From Moorena sp. SS36440bin_2 (GTDB taxonomy: Bacteria; Cyanobacteriota; Cyanobacteriia; Cyanobacteriales; Coleofasciculaceae), in contig WTKN01000378.1 of NCBI GenBank assembly GCA_011524395.1, positions 1-49,491 of the forward strand: a stretch of 49,491 nucleotides of DNA, given 5' to 3'. The notes beneath the pieces are model-generated. The model was not told where the DNA came from and ran no database searches. It saw nothing but the letters and a program-made list of their open reading frames with translations. The translations under genes were made by a program, and so were the position numbers. Shown here in pieces: positions 32,905 to 42,744 of this stretch (within the stretch, counting starts at the first letter, position 1; each line of letters starts with the position of its first letter).

Positions 32905-34344
32905 ATGACAAAGCTAGCTTACTTAGATTGTCCCACTGGAATTGCTGGTGATATGTGCCTAGGAGCACTAGTTTCTGCGGGTTTACCGTGGGAATATTTA
33001 GTGGAAAAGCTAGCAGGACTCGGAATTGAGCAAGAGTATCACTTAAGACTTAGCCAAGTACACCACAATGGTCAGTTGGCAACCAAAGTTGATGTAGATT
33101 TACCAGATCAAGACCATCAGCATCATCACCATCAACAGGAACACCACCATGAACACAGCCATGAACACAGCCATGAACACCACCATGAACACAGGTCAGG
33201 CATAACAGAGATCAGTACACCTGAGCAGAATCATCATCATCATCCCACACGACACTTACCAGACATAGAGAAATTAATTACAGCAGCAAAATTACCGACG
33301 AGAGTATGCCAGTGGACTCTTGCTATCTTCCGGAAACTAGCAGAAGCCGAAGGAGCCGTTCATGGTATTTCCCCAGACAAAGTTCACTTCCATGAAGTAG
33401 GCGCTACCGATGCCATTATCGATATAGTTGGTACTTGCTTAGGCTTGGATTGGCTAGGAATTGACCAAATCTATTGTTCTCCACTGCCCACTGGTGGCGG
33501 GACAGTATGGGCAGCTCATGGTCGGCTACCGGTGCCAGTACCAGCAGTACTAAAATTGTGGGAATCCCGTCAGGTGCCAGTTTACAGTAATGGGATTGAG
33601 CGGGAATTAGTAACACCAACAGGAGCAGCTATTGCAGTTACCTTAGCCACTAGCTTTGGTTCACCACCAGCAATGACTATCCAAAAAATCGGTAATGGTG
33701 CCGGTTCTCGACAATTACCCATTCCCAATATGTTGCGATTGTGGATTGGTGAGTCCTCAGAAGCCCTCAATCTTGGCAAGTCCAAGGTTAAACCGTCAAA
33801 CTTACCCCCACAAACCCTACACCAGTCACCCCTTTCTGCTAACTCTTCTTCTGCTAACTCTTCCCTAGAAACTATCTCAGTCCTAGAGACTCAAATTGAT
33901 GACCTCAATCCTCAAGCCATTGGCTATGTATTCCAGGAGTTATTTAACGCTGGTGCTGTGGATGTGTTTACTCAAGGGATTGGCATGAAGAAATCTCGAC
34001 CAGGTATCCTGCTTAGTGTGATCTGTCATCCTCAAGATCTAGAGGCCTGTCAGGCAGTATTATTCCGAGAAACCACTACCTTAGGAGTCCGACGTCTGAC
34101 TCAGCAAAGAGCGATATTACCTCGGGAAATCCAGCAGGTACAGACTAAATATGGCCAAATTAGTGTCAAAGTGGCTTGGAGCGATCGCTCACCTGACAAA
34201 ACGATTATGAATGTCCACCCAGAATACCAAGATTGCGCTAAGTTAGCCAAGGACAATAACTGCTCTTGGTTAGAAGTACATCACTTAGCACTGTCCGCTT
34301 GGTATTCTCAACATGGAGCAAAGGGAGTAGGGAGTAGGGAGTAG
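32905..34344 (+). CDS. larC: nickel-pincer cofactor biosynthesis protein LarC
   Basis: Protein of 479 residues. LarC inserts nickel into the pyridinium-thiocarboxylate cofactor of lactate racemase and related enzymes. The start, LAYLDCPTGIAGDMCLGAL, and HFHEVGATDAIIDIVGTCLG are hallmark motifs; the C-terminal half has VLETQIDDLNPQAIGYVFQE and GMKKSRPGILLSVI. Residues about 70-115 form a His-rich metal-binding insert (HHHHQQEHHHEHSHEH...). In Lactobacillus LarC is made by programmed frameshifting; here both halves are one frame. The last residues (KGVGSRE) are encoded by a GGGAGTA repeat, so the native C-terminus may have been altered. No larB or larE is nearby. Confidence 0.92.
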   Translation: MTKLAYLDCPTGIAGDMCLGALVSAGLPWEYLVEKLAGLGIEQEYHLRLSQVHHNGQLATKVDVDLPDQDHQHHHHQQEHHHEHSHEHSHEHHHEHRSGITEISTPEQNHHHHPTRHLPDIEKLITAAKLPTRVCQWTLAIFRKLAEAEGAVHGISPDKVHFHEVGATDAIIDIVGTCLGLDWLGIDQIYCSPLPTGGGTVWAAHGRLPVPVPAVLKLWESRQVPVYSNGIERELVTPTGAAIAVTLATSFGSPPAMTIQKIGNGAGSRQLPIPNMLRLWIGESSEALNLGKSKVKPSNLPPQTLHQSPLSANSSSANSSLETISVLETQIDDLNPQAIGYVFQELFNAGAVDVFTQGIGMKKSRPGILLSVICHPQDLEACQAVLFRETTTLGVRRLTQQRAILPREIQQVQTKYGQISVKVAWSDRSPDKTIMNVHPEYQDCAKLAKDNNCSWLEVHHLALSAWYSQHGAKGVGSRE

Positions 34345-34639
34345 GGAATCGGGAATCGGGAATCGGTAATCGGGAGCGGTGCGAGGCGTGGAATGGGCAT
34401 CAGGGGTGGAACTGGCATCTTGGGTAGAACTGGCATCTTGCCAGTTTCCTCCTTATTTTCGGGCGGGCAGGATGCCCACTCTACTGCTATTGATTCCAAG
34501 ACCGGAAAATTAGGCTTTTCAACAGATGCGACCCGTGGCGAATTTAATTCTTAATGGTAAGAGCGCACCTAACAAAATTTTCTGAATACGACCTCTTTCC
34601 AGTATTCACTATTCCCTGTTCCCTATTCCCTGTTCCCTC
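34322..34639. repeat. repeat cluster after larC
   Basis: It contains GGGAGTA units (34325-34345), GGGAATC heptamers (34344-34372), a 'ggaactggcatcttg' duplicate (34407-34440), the exact 29-bp dispersed repeat (34538-34566, compare 3646-3674) and 'ctattccctgttcc' units (34608-34636). No gene is seen. Confidence 0.85.
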
Positions 34640-35614
34640 TTATTTATTCCTGATGCGATTAATTTCCTGTTGCAATTCCTGGATTTGACGCTGCAACTGT
34701 TCCGCTTCATTCACTGAGTTGTTCGGTGGTTGATTCGAGTCAACGTCAACTGCTCCCTTTTTGGTAACACGTTGATAATTGCCCTGACGAATTTGGCGAT
34801 ATTCCTCGGAATTTGCCCACTTTCGCAAGTAGTGTATGCGTTCCACTGGAAAGGGATGGCTCAGAAATTGACGATTAATACCACCATTATAGAGTAAGAA
34901 CTTATAGATTTGATTGAGACTGTCTTGGTCTAATTCTTGATAATTTTCTGATTGACGGATAAATTCATCAAGACTGCATTCCTGTAGATGCTTAGCACTG
35001 CCACCAGACACTTTCATCATCGTTTGCATCACAGTCTTCAGGTCATCTATCACTAGTAAGGCAGCACGGTCAGCAGATAATTCAGCTTTGCGACGCCATT
35101 CATAAAAGGCGAAAAGTAAGCCAGTGCTGACGATATTCCCTAAGCCAAAGGTCATTTCACTTAACATAGAGGCAGCATTCATTGCCCAAATACCCATCTG
35201 AATTAAGATGGTGTGACCGCACTTGATATGTCCTAATTCGTGAGCCAGGATAGTACGTATTTCTGCTTCATTCAGTAAATCTAATAAGCCAGTGTTTATA
35301 ACGATGTAAGGATTGTCTTGACCTAAAGCATAGCTATTAACCTGAGCGTTTTGACTAACAAATAGGGCTGGTTCGGGATGTACATCTAAATCCCGAACAC
35401 ATTCTCGAAATAAGTGATAAATATTAGCATACTGGCGCGGTCCGACTTGGATACTGTTCCCCATAAGATAAACAAACTGGGGACGCTCGTAGAGAAATTC
35501 CACAAACTTACGAGAAACTAAGTCAAAACCAGGGACACTGCGTAACGCTTGCTCCGCTTGTTGGTCAAGGGGGTGCTTGAAGGCGTCGCTAGAAATTCCG
35601 GGATAGGTAGCCAT
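34640..35614 (-). CDS. M48 family metallopeptidase
   Basis: Protein of 324 residues. The zinc motif HELGH (125-129) is in RTILAHELGHIKCGHT; the third ligand is probably in RRKAELSADRAALL (E..AD). VNSYALGQDNPYIVINTGLL is typical of M48 Ste24/HtpX relatives. Unlike HtpX it lacks clear N-terminal membrane spans; one moderately hydrophobic segment (MTFGLGNIVSTGLLFAFYEW) follows the active site. The C-terminus is a Gln/Glu-rich coiled coil (about 300-324). It probably processes or degrades proteins at or near a membrane. Confidence 0.88.
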   Translation of the reverse strand: MATYPGISSDAFKHPLDQQAEQALRSVPGFDLVSRKFVEFLYERPQFVYLMGNSIQVGPRQYANIYHLFRECVRDLDVHPEPALFVSQNAQVNSYALGQDNPYIVINTGLLDLLNEAEIRTILAHELGHIKCGHTILIQMGIWAMNAASMLSEMTFGLGNIVSTGLLFAFYEWRRKAELSADRAALLVIDDLKTVMQTMMKVSGGSAKHLQECSLDEFIRQSENYQELDQDSLNQIYKFLLYNGGINRQFLSHPFPVERIHYLRKWANSEEYRQIRQGNYQRVTKKGAVDVDSNQPPNNSVNEAEQLQRQIQELQQEINRIRNK

Positions 35615-35639
35615 AGTAGTCCAGTACTTTAGTGGTCTA

Positions 35640-35745
35640 GTTCTTTAGGCATTAGGCATTAGACATTAGACATTAGGTACTAGGTATTAAGTACTAAACC
35701 CAAAACCCAAAACCTAATACCTAAAACCTAACACCTAAATTTGGC
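35640..35745. repeat. ATTAGACATT/CTAAAACC repeats
   Basis: Units of the 'gcattagacattagac' type and then 'ccaaaacctaatacctaaaa' fill the gap before the HTH gene. Confidence 0.7.
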
Positions 35746-35825
35746 TTGTGTCCTTGCCAATTCTTTGATGATTCATTATAATACTTATATCGGAATAGTA
35801 AAGGAAGTTAGAGGAAAATAAACTT

Positions 35826-36281
35826 ATGAACAAGTGCGTTGGTACTACTGAAGCAGCATCTCTGTTGGGTATAACTCCTCGACGATTAAGACAATTGCTT
35901 GATTCCGGTAGAGTAAGGGGTGCTTATAAAAGCGGTAAGTTCTGGATTATTCCCCTGTTCAACTATCTGCCACAAATCACCAAGAAGAACCGGGGACCGA
36001 AAGGAACTTGGCGAAAAAGTCGTCCTCCTGCTTTAGCCAAAATTAATGTCAATCGTAATCGGATTGGCTCTAATAACCACAAAAGCCCTGAAGAGCGGCT
36101 ACCAGTGATTTCGGTAAAACGAAGTGGCCACAATAACTATGGCAACCAGGTAGAAATCCTCGGTCCGTGTCGGATTGTATATCAACCGGATCAGCCTCTT
36201 GATTGTGGAGCTCGTCTGTGGATCGAAACCTTCAGTGATATTCACTTTATCGGTGGGAGTTTTCCGGCCAGTGGTGCTTAG
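35826..36281 (+). CDS. helix-turn-helix (excisionase/MerR-like) DNA-binding protein
   Basis: Protein of 151 residues with GAGGAAAA upstream of the ATG. The N-terminal 40 residues (VGTTEAASLLGITPRRLRQL, then LDSGRVRGAYKSGKFWIIP) are a classic winged helix of the excisionase/HTH_17 type. The middle is basic and Lys/Arg/Asn-rich. The C-terminus (VEILGPCRIVYQPDQPLDCG) may be a small beta domain. It lies 99 bp before a Ser/Thr kinase gene on the same strand. Its role could be transcriptional control or plasmid/phage-type excision; no integrase is nearby. Confidence 0.75.
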   Translation: MNKCVGTTEAASLLGITPRRLRQLLDSGRVRGAYKSGKFWIIPLFNYLPQITKKNRGPKGTWRKSRPPALAKINVNRNRIGSNNHKSPEERLPVISVKRSGHNNYGNQVEILGPCRIVYQPDQPLDCGARLWIETFSDIHFIGGSFPASGA

Positions 36282-36380
36282 GACAAACGTTTTGGTCGTT
36301 TGAGCAAAATTTAAATTGAAATACTACTCATAACGAATCACAAAATTGCTCAGTTCGATAGAATCAAATCACAATGTCTG

Positions 36381-38153
36381 TTGAGCTGTATTGTGCATTC
36401 ATTTGTGGCTGAATCAATTCATTGCATTAATCCCAATTGCCCAGCGCCCTACCCTCAGCCAAGGGATAACAACTTTTGCAATGGTTGTGGAGCAAAGTTA
36501 AGGCTCAAGAATCGCTACTTTCCTCTCCAGCTCTTGGGTTCAGGAGGATTTGCCAACATATACACTGTTTGGGATTTGCAGTCGAAGACAGAAAAGGTGC
36601 TGAAGGTCTTGCTGGATACCAAACCAAAGGTATTGCAACTATTTCAGCAAGAGGCAGATGTTTTGCAACGTTTGGATCATCCAGGCATTCCTAAAGTTGA
36701 GCAAGATAGCTATTTTGTCATCAATCTAGGTCTTGATCTACACCCAGACCTGCACTGTTTGGTGATGGAAAAAATCAACGGTTCAACCTTGGAGCAAATG
36801 CTCATGGATCATGCTCAGGGATGTCCAGAGATGTTAGTACGGGACTGGCTCTACCAGGCAGCAGAAATTTTACAGGTCTTGCACAGTTGTGGAGTGATTC
36901 ACCGTGACATAAAACCGTCAAACTTAATGCTGCGGCAAACTACGGGAGAGCTAGTGGCGATTGATTTTGGGGGAGCTAAACAATTAAGTGTGGGTTCTGA
37001 GCTTTCTCAGGAGGATTCGACTCGGTTGATTACTCCAGGTTACTCTCCACCGGAACAGATAGCTGGTGCAGCAATTGGACCGGCTGCTGATTTCTATGCC
37101 CTGAGTCGAACTATGATTCATTTACTGACGGGTATTGAGTTGAAGGATTTACAACACCCAGTAACTGGTGAATTTCGATGGCGAGAGCAGGCAGTGGTAA
37201 GTCATGACTTGGCGGACTTGCTAGATGAAATGCTGAGCGTAGTACCCCAACAACGACCAACAACTACCATTGAGATTCATCTGCGTCTAGGTATGACTCC
37301 TAGCCCTAGCTACCAACCTACCCCAGCACCAGTATTTTCCTCAGCACCAGTTTCTTCGTTTCAAGGAAATCAGGTAGCTGCTCTGGGGTTATCTAGCCCT
37401 AAATTAACACAATCTGTGACAGGGTTGACTCATTCGATCACATCCGTAAAAGATTCCCTCTTAGCAGTAGTGATCACCATCGCACTAGCTTGTCTCGATA
37501 GTGTTTGGGAGATGTTCCTCGGAGCTTTTGGGGGAGTTTTTTGTGCAACGGTTGGGTTTATGGTACTGAATTGGACAAGTGTTGGGAAGAAAGTGACAAA
37601 TTGGCTCTCTGGGGAACTGTCTATGATCTTGCCTTCGGTGCAAACAACAATGTGGCAAGAAATGCTGTTGTTTGGGGCGGCTGGCTTAGGTACAGCTTGG
37701 GGATTGACCGCTGCAGGAGGCTTTGGTCAGCAGCGGCGTTTTTTAGTGGCAGGGATAATGGGTATTTTTGGTTATAGCCTGGGATGGTTGATGTGGCAGG
37801 CAACGGTACCTACGCTATTATTTGTCTCTAATGTACCTGACCAGGGTTTGCTGATCTGGATTACTGCGGTTACAGTAATGCTCCTGGTACTAGGATTAGG
37901 ACTACCCAGTCATAATCTGATTCATGCCTTAGTGGTGGCAGCAGGAACTGGTGGTGTATTTGGGGGTCTAGTCTCATCTCATTTATTGCCACCAGGATTT
38001 GTGGTTAATATCTTTTCTTTTTCTAGAACCGGTAAACTGGATTTCTATCAGCCGATGGCTTTTTTTGCTATGTTGGCTATCTTAGAAGGATTTTGGCTAG
38101 GGGTGAGTTATTACCTGCTAGTGCCAGTAATGCGTTGGTTTGGCTGGCGTTAA
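36381..38153 (+). CDS. membrane serine/threonine protein kinase with N-terminal zinc ribbon
   Basis: Protein of up to 590 residues. N-terminal Cys pairs (C15, C20, C33, C36) form a zinc-ribbon seen in many cyanobacterial Ser/Thr kinases. The kinase domain (about 47-305) has the G-loop GSGGFANIY (53-61), Lys75, HRDIKPSN and DFGGAK, so it should be active. A Pro/Ser-rich linker (about 310-345) leads to a C-terminal membrane region with several hydrophobic spans (about 360-590). No ATG exists in frame; the start is a TTG at 36381 or a GTG at 36393 or 36405. The ligand of the membrane part is unknown. Confidence 0.88.
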   Translation: MSCIVHSFVAESIHCINPNCPAPYPQPRDNNFCNGCGAKLRLKNRYFPLQLLGSGGFANIYTVWDLQSKTEKVLKVLLDTKPKVLQLFQQEADVLQRLDHPGIPKVEQDSYFVINLGLDLHPDLHCLVMEKINGSTLEQMLMDHAQGCPEMLVRDWLYQAAEILQVLHSCGVIHRDIKPSNLMLRQTTGELVAIDFGGAKQLSVGSELSQEDSTRLITPGYSPPEQIAGAAIGPAADFYALSRTMIHLLTGIELKDLQHPVTGEFRWREQAVVSHDLADLLDEMLSVVPQQRPTTTIEIHLRLGMTPSPSYQPTPAPVFSSAPVSSFQGNQVAALGLSSPKLTQSVTGLTHSITSVKDSLLAVVITIALACLDSVWEMFLGAFGGVFCATVGFMVLNWTSVGKKVTNWLSGELSMILPSVQTTMWQEMLLFGAAGLGTAWGLTAAGGFGQQRRFLVAGIMGIFGYSLGWLMWQATVPTLLFVSNVPDQGLLIWITAVTVMLLVLGLGLPSHNLIHALVVAAGTGGVFGGLVSSHLLPPGFVVNIFSFSRTGKLDFYQPMAFFAMLAILEGFWLGVSYYLLVPVMRWFGWR

Positions 38154-38878
38154 GGGAGTCGGAAGTCGGGAACAGAGAACGGGGAAAAAATCACGTAAGC
38201 ATAAGCGCTACGGGCACCCGTGCGCGTTCAGCTATCAGCTATCAGCTATCAGCATTCAGCTATCAGCTATCAGCATTCAGCTGAATGCTTACAAAATCAC
38301 GAACAATACAACAGCAGGTAATCGGTTTTCTTATAATTTTCTCATTTAGATATCACGTCCTTTTCAGTGTAGAGCCTAATACTTAATATTAAGTCCAGTT
38401 GAGGAGCTATTCCTGGTTCACTGACAAAAGATCATCGCGTAGGTTGGGTTGAGGCAACAAAACCCAAAACCAGTCAAGCTTTTGTGTTCGTTACGTTATT
38501 GCTAACCGCTCCCTACGGGAGAATAAACATTTCAAGGGTTTTGTCAGTCAATCAGGGAGCTATCCTTGAGGGTTCTTGGTTAATTAATAATTTGCTCTTA
38601 TAGCAGTCGCCAGGGCAGTTAGGACATGACAAAAGTCTCACACCTAAGTAAGCGTAATAGTTTTACTATCTTGGTGCGCATTCTGACTTCTGACTTCTGA
38701 CTTCTGACTTCTGACTTCTGCTATAAAACGGGACTATACCTAATAATAGGTAATGGCTGATTGCTGAACGCGCACGCGTGTGCGTAGCACATAGGCTGAT
38801 TGCTGAACGCGCACGCGTGTGCGTAGCACATAGGCTGATAGGTTGATAGTGACTAAATTGTAATTTTGAGAGTTAAAA
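38154..38878. repeat. repeat-filled intergenic region
   Basis: It contains CAGCTAT/CAGCATT heptamers (38227-38282), an inverted copy of the 16616-16674 dispersed repeat (38600-38660), TGACTTC heptamers (38684-38718) and two copies of 'gctgattgctgaacgcgcac' followed by 'gcgtgtgcgtagcacatag' (38757-38834). No gene is seen. It separates the kinase from the AurF-like gene. Confidence 0.85.
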
Positions 38879-39883
38879 ATGAAAGTCTTACACACTAGTC
38901 AATTGAAAACTACAGCTACTCTTTCACTTCAAGAAAGAAACGTCAATTCTCATGAAAGCTCCTATTGTCGCAGTTTATTACAGAGGATTTCTAATCACTG
39001 GTCTAAACGAGCACAAGTGAAGAAGAAGGAGCCAGATCAGAAATTCGATCCAAGTTTGAAAGACTTTCGCGTGGATTTGTTGCCATTTAAAAACCATCCT
39101 CGTTTTTTAGAAGCATCCGAGGAAGTCCAGAATAAAATTCTCTCCTGCGGCTGGCTGGCTTACAATGAGAAAACTACCGCCATTGAATTAAAAATAGTTG
39201 TCCCTGCCTGTTCCGATATTATTTATAAAAATGTACCCGGAACAGAGGATGACATCAGTCAGAAGATTGCGATCGAGACACTTACCGATGAAGCTTTCCA
39301 TGTGTTACTAGTAAACAACGCTTGCTCCATTACCCGCAAGCAAAGGGGTTTAGAGTCCCTGAGGTTGCCGGAGTTCAATCTTGTGATGAAGATGCTTCAG
39401 GAGCAAGACCGCTGGTCGGAAGATTGGCAAAAAATGATTGTTCAGTTGGTAACGGCGATCGTCTCCGAAGTTTTCATCAGTGACTATCTTAAGCTTTTAG
39501 CAGAGGATAGCACCATTCAGCCATTCAACCGATTGACCGTTGATATGCATCGCCGCGATGAAATGGCTCATAGCCCTATCTTTAAGAATTTGGCTAAGTT
39601 GGTTTACACCAAGCTGACTACACAACAGAAGGAATTCTTCATGGAGATGCTGCCCAAACCAGTTCACTGGTTTGCCAATATCGAGCTTGGTGTATGGGAA
39701 GCAATGTTGGCTCAAATCGGCTTTCCACATACTAAAGAGGTGATTGGTGATTGTGCAAGAGACAACGAAGTTAACTTGATGCGCATTGATTATAACGGGA
39801 TTACTAAGCTAGCCCAAGAGTTAGGGATTTTAGACTGCCAGCGTGGGCTCGATAGCTTTGCCCAAGCAAATCTTATTAACTGA
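38879..39883 (+). CDS. AurF-like di-iron N-oxygenase
   Basis: Protein of 334 residues. Its seven candidate iron ligands can all be placed: E103, E138 and H141 (DEAFH), E197 (VSEVF), H224, E228 and H231 (MHRRDEMAH). The spacings agree with the AurF ligands E101, E136, H139, E196, H223, E227, H230 to within one residue. AurF oxidises the amine of p-aminobenzoate to a nitro group through hydroxylamine in aureothin synthesis; relatives oxidise other amines or do hydroxylations. The N-terminal 50 residues are variable. A glutamine amidotransferase gene follows 291 bp downstream on the same strand, suggesting an amine-to-nitro or N-hydroxy pathway (inference). Confidence 0.9.
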   Translation: MKVLHTSQLKTTATLSLQERNVNSHESSYCRSLLQRISNHWSKRAQVKKKEPDQKFDPSLKDFRVDLLPFKNHPRFLEASEEVQNKILSCGWLAYNEKTTAIELKIVVPACSDIIYKNVPGTEDDISQKIAIETLTDEAFHVLLVNNACSITRKQRGLESLRLPEFNLVMKMLQEQDRWSEDWQKMIVQLVTAIVSEVFISDYLKLLAEDSTIQPFNRLTVDMHRRDEMAHSPIFKNLAKLVYTKLTTQQKEFFMEMLPKPVHWFANIELGVWEAMLAQIGFPHTKEVIGDCARDNEVNLMRIDYNGITKLAQELGILDCQRGLDSFAQANLIN

Positions 39884-40174
39884 AAATGCAGGTCACGCCG
39901 AAAATTCAGATGGGTGCATCTCATAGTTGTAAAAAAGAAAGAGCTAAGCGAACAGCTTATGGACTATCAGCAAGCTAAAAGAACAGCTTTTGAATAAGCG
40001 CACCTAAGCGATCTTGGGGAGGCAGCGCGGTATTGGAAGTTCTCCCCACTCGCGCTTTGCATCAATCAATACAGCTGCGTTCACGTAGTGTCTCCAAAGG
40101 AGAATCGCGGTGTTCCGCACACAGACCCATGCGCCACTGGCGCTTTGCATCAACACAACAGGTAAGCAAAAGTT
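39884..40174. repeat. intergenic repeat region between AurF-like and amidotransferase genes
   Basis: It contains fragments of the palindromic repeat family ('cgcgctttgcatcaa' twice, at about 40050 and 40140) and a 'gcgcacctaa' word shared with the 29-bp repeat family. No gene is supported. Confidence 0.6.
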
Positions 40175-40882
40175 ATGACTAAAAATGCGATTGCAATCAC
40201 ACACGTTACTTTTGAAGATCTAGGCAGTTTACATCAGGTTCTGGATCGACAGGGTTATCATGTCACCTACTATAAGGCTGTTGATCTAGTTGATCTAGAT
40301 AAGATAGATTTTCTCTATCCAGACTTGGTAATAATTTTAGGCGGGCCGATTGGAGCCTACGACGAACGGGATTATCCTTTTCTGACAAACGAACTTCACA
40401 TCCTCGAGCAGCGTTTAGCCGCTAATTTACCCACCATCGGTATATGCTTGGGGGCTCAACTGATGGCAAGGGCACTGGGAGCAAGGGTATATCCTGGTGG
40501 TGTAAAAGAAATTGGCTGGGCACCCATAGAGCTTAGGGATGCAGGTCAAAAGTCACCTTTGAACTATTTAGCCAAAGACAATACTCCCGTCTTACACTGG
40601 CATGGCGATACTTTTGACCTTCCTGATGGTGCTACTCATCTAGCCTCTAGTTCAAAGTACAACAACCAAGCCTTTAGCTGGGGTGAATGTGGTTTAGCTT
40701 TACAGTTTCACCCAGAAGTAACTGCTGCAGGACTAGAGCATTGGTTTGTTGGTCATGCCTCCGAAATTAGTTCAACTCCGGATCTTAGTGTTGCCGAATT
40801 GCGCAGAGATACAGCTATGTTTGCCAAAACATTAGAGTCTCAAGCTACGTTATTTTGGGAAACATGGCTCAAACAACTATAG
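40175..40882 (+). CDS. class I glutamine amidotransferase
   Basis: Protein of 235 residues. The triad is visible as C91 in IGICLGAQLMARAL, and H179 and E181 in LALQFHPEV. LVIILGGPIGAYDERDYPFL is the expected oxyanion-strand motif. It resembles the GMP-synthase-like stand-alone GATase1 proteins, which release ammonia from glutamine or cleave gamma-glutamyl bonds. It has no synthetase domain, so a partner is needed if ammonia is transferred. It lies downstream of the AurF-like gene; co-operation is possible but unproven given the 291-bp repeat-bearing gap. Confidence 0.88.
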   Translation: MTKNAIAITHVTFEDLGSLHQVLDRQGYHVTYYKAVDLVDLDKIDFLYPDLVIILGGPIGAYDERDYPFLTNELHILEQRLAANLPTIGICLGAQLMARALGARVYPGGVKEIGWAPIELRDAGQKSPLNYLAKDNTPVLHWHGDTFDLPDGATHLASSSKYNNQAFSWGECGLALQFHPEVTAAGLEHWFVGHASEISSTPDLSVAELRRDTAMFAKTLESQATLFWETWLKQL

Positions 40883-41548
40883 GTAACTATAGGGTTTGTA
40901 TTGGAATGGTGAACATACTTGCTTAGGCAAGAGACAAGGTAAGCATTTAGTCGTCACTTGTCAGCTTTGAGCTTTCCGTAACTCAGATTATACCACTACG
41001 GATTAAGGTGTTTGAGATTGATACAAGCAGCAAAATGCGATCCGTGGTGAATTTAATTCTTAATCCGGAAAGCGCACCTAAGCTGTTGTAGTAAACTTTT
41101 GGATGCATGCATTAATGTCTCTTGCTTTGGGCGTAGCGCTATCAACGAATGCTTACCTATTTTATTCAAACTTACTAGCGTGATTTGCGCGGTCTTGGGG
41201 GTTCCCCCCGGAGACAAAACCTGATTACGTGGAGCCTTTATGGTTGGTAGGCTATGCAGAAAAGGGGGAAAACTTATTGATTAAGGCTCCACTGTCTTAC
41301 GGTAAATTCAAACCATGAGCGACTGCATCAAGACAAGGACTTTGAGGTTGAAACGCTTACCTCATAACTTCGATAAATGCTCTTTTTATGGTTTTATAAG
41401 GGAGATATCAGGTAATTTTAATAAAATAGTATTATCCTCAATATTAAGTCCGGTTGAGTATTTATCGTTGAAGGGTATTGGTTAATTAACAATTTTTCGT
41501 TAAACAGTAAATTTGTTTAGGGCGCTTTCTTGATGAGAGGTGATTGAG
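40883..41548. repeat. intergenic region with scattered repeats
   Basis: It contains a diverged 29-bp repeat copy (41047-41075), a palindromic-family piece near 41188-41213 (gcggtcttgggggttccccc) and AT-rich DNA before the next gene. No gene is seen. Confidence 0.6.
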
Positions 41549-42139
41549 ATGACTAATACTATAGCACGTTGGGAATTAACTAAGGCTCGTCTTGTAGGCT
41601 CTGGTGCTTTTTTATTGGGAATATTGCTACCAACTACTCTTTATGGCTTACCTGCTAAGACGATTGAGATCGGTAATGGTAAGACTGTGTTTAATCGTGC
41701 TCCGCGCTTAGTTAGGGCAGCTACGAGCTTTAATAGAGTAAGGATTCCATCAACCTACCAATTTACCCTCAAATTACCGGAAGATGCTGGAGAGTCTTTG
41801 CAAGCTGTAACGATTACCCAGAATAAAACTAATATCGAGAAAGTCACATTTGATCCGAGAAAGAGTCGTGCCTTTGTTGGCAAAACGTTTGCTGGTGGCT
41901 CATCCCTGACCTTGGCTAATATTGGCGGAAGTGAGTCGTCTAACTCGGATCAAGTAACTGTTGTGTTTGATCCACCCGTTACTCCTGGTCAAACGATTAC
42001 AGTTTCGGTTAGAGCTAAGCAAAATCCTGAGTTTAGTGGTTCTTATTTATTTGGAGTCACGGCTTTTTCTACTGGAGAGAATAGCCCTGGTTTATTCTTA
42101 GGTAGCCGTAGGTTGTTTTTTGATGAGTTTGGAGACTAA
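41549..42139 (+). CDS. DUF2808 domain protein
   Basis: Protein of 196 residues from the ATG 41549, with GAGAGG upstream. An N-terminal hydrophobic segment (VGSGAFLLGILLPTTLYGLP) is a likely signal peptide. The rest matches the cyanobacterial DUF2808 pattern: TYQFTLKLPEDAGESLQAVT, VTFDPPVTPG-type strand (VVFDPPVTPGQTITVSVRA) and GSYLFGVTAF. Such proteins are exported and of unknown role. Confidence 0.85.
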   Translation: MTNTIARWELTKARLVGSGAFLLGILLPTTLYGLPAKTIEIGNGKTVFNRAPRLVRAATSFNRVRIPSTYQFTLKLPEDAGESLQAVTITQNKTNIEKVTFDPRKSRAFVGKTFAGGSSLTLANIGGSESSNSDQVTVVFDPPVTPGQTITVSVRAKQNPEFSGSYLFGVTAFSTGENSPGLFLGSRRLFFDEFGD

Positions 42140-42744
42140 GGGATATAGCAAGTCTTATACCCATGAGGTACAAATTTTTAGGTTTTAGGTTTTAGGTTTG
42201 AGCTTTGTTGTCACCCCTTGAGGGATTGCACCGATCAACTAGGGTTTAGCTGTTGGTAACCACTGCCCACCATCGGATTAATCACTTAATCGGAATAGTT
42301 ATAACTGGAGCTGAAGCCTGCTCACAAAGAACGACAGTATGGAAAAGCGTTCGATACGCGATCGCGAAGCGTGGCTAAAGGCCAATCGCTTTTAGCGGAA
42401 GCAAAGCTTCATCGCGTAGCGTGATCAAAGGTCAATCGCATTTTTAATTCCAGTCACCTGATCGGAATAGTAAAACACAGGAAACTTTATAAGATGGGGA
42501 GTCAGAGCAGCAACTGGCTCCCCTTTTTACTGGCTGCATAGCTATTCTCTAAAATTCCAAAATTGTGTAGTTTACCTATTTTATAAATCCTATAAATTCC
42601 TTTCAGGAATTTTAGTATTAATCTACCCATAATTCGCTATTTTACTATACAATATACTACACTGAATACCATGACAGTAATGAGAGCAATTATCTCTTTT
42701 TTATGAGATGGTTTTTAGGATTAGTCTAGAAGTAAAAAATAGAA
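42140..42744. repeat. intergenic region with GCGATCGC/GCGTAGCG repeats
   Basis: 42193-42223 matches 32546-32576 in reverse complement. 42356-42438 holds two copies of a 'cgcgaagcgtggctaaaggc / catcgcgtagcgtgatcaaa' unit. The remainder (42540-42740) is AT-rich. No gene is seen. Confidence 0.7.

Noticed and set aside
38757-38834. Possible attachment-site duplication (two identical 'gctgattgctgaacgcgcac' units)
   Set aside because: The units are adjacent and belong to the common intergenic repeat families, and no integrase gene is in the window.
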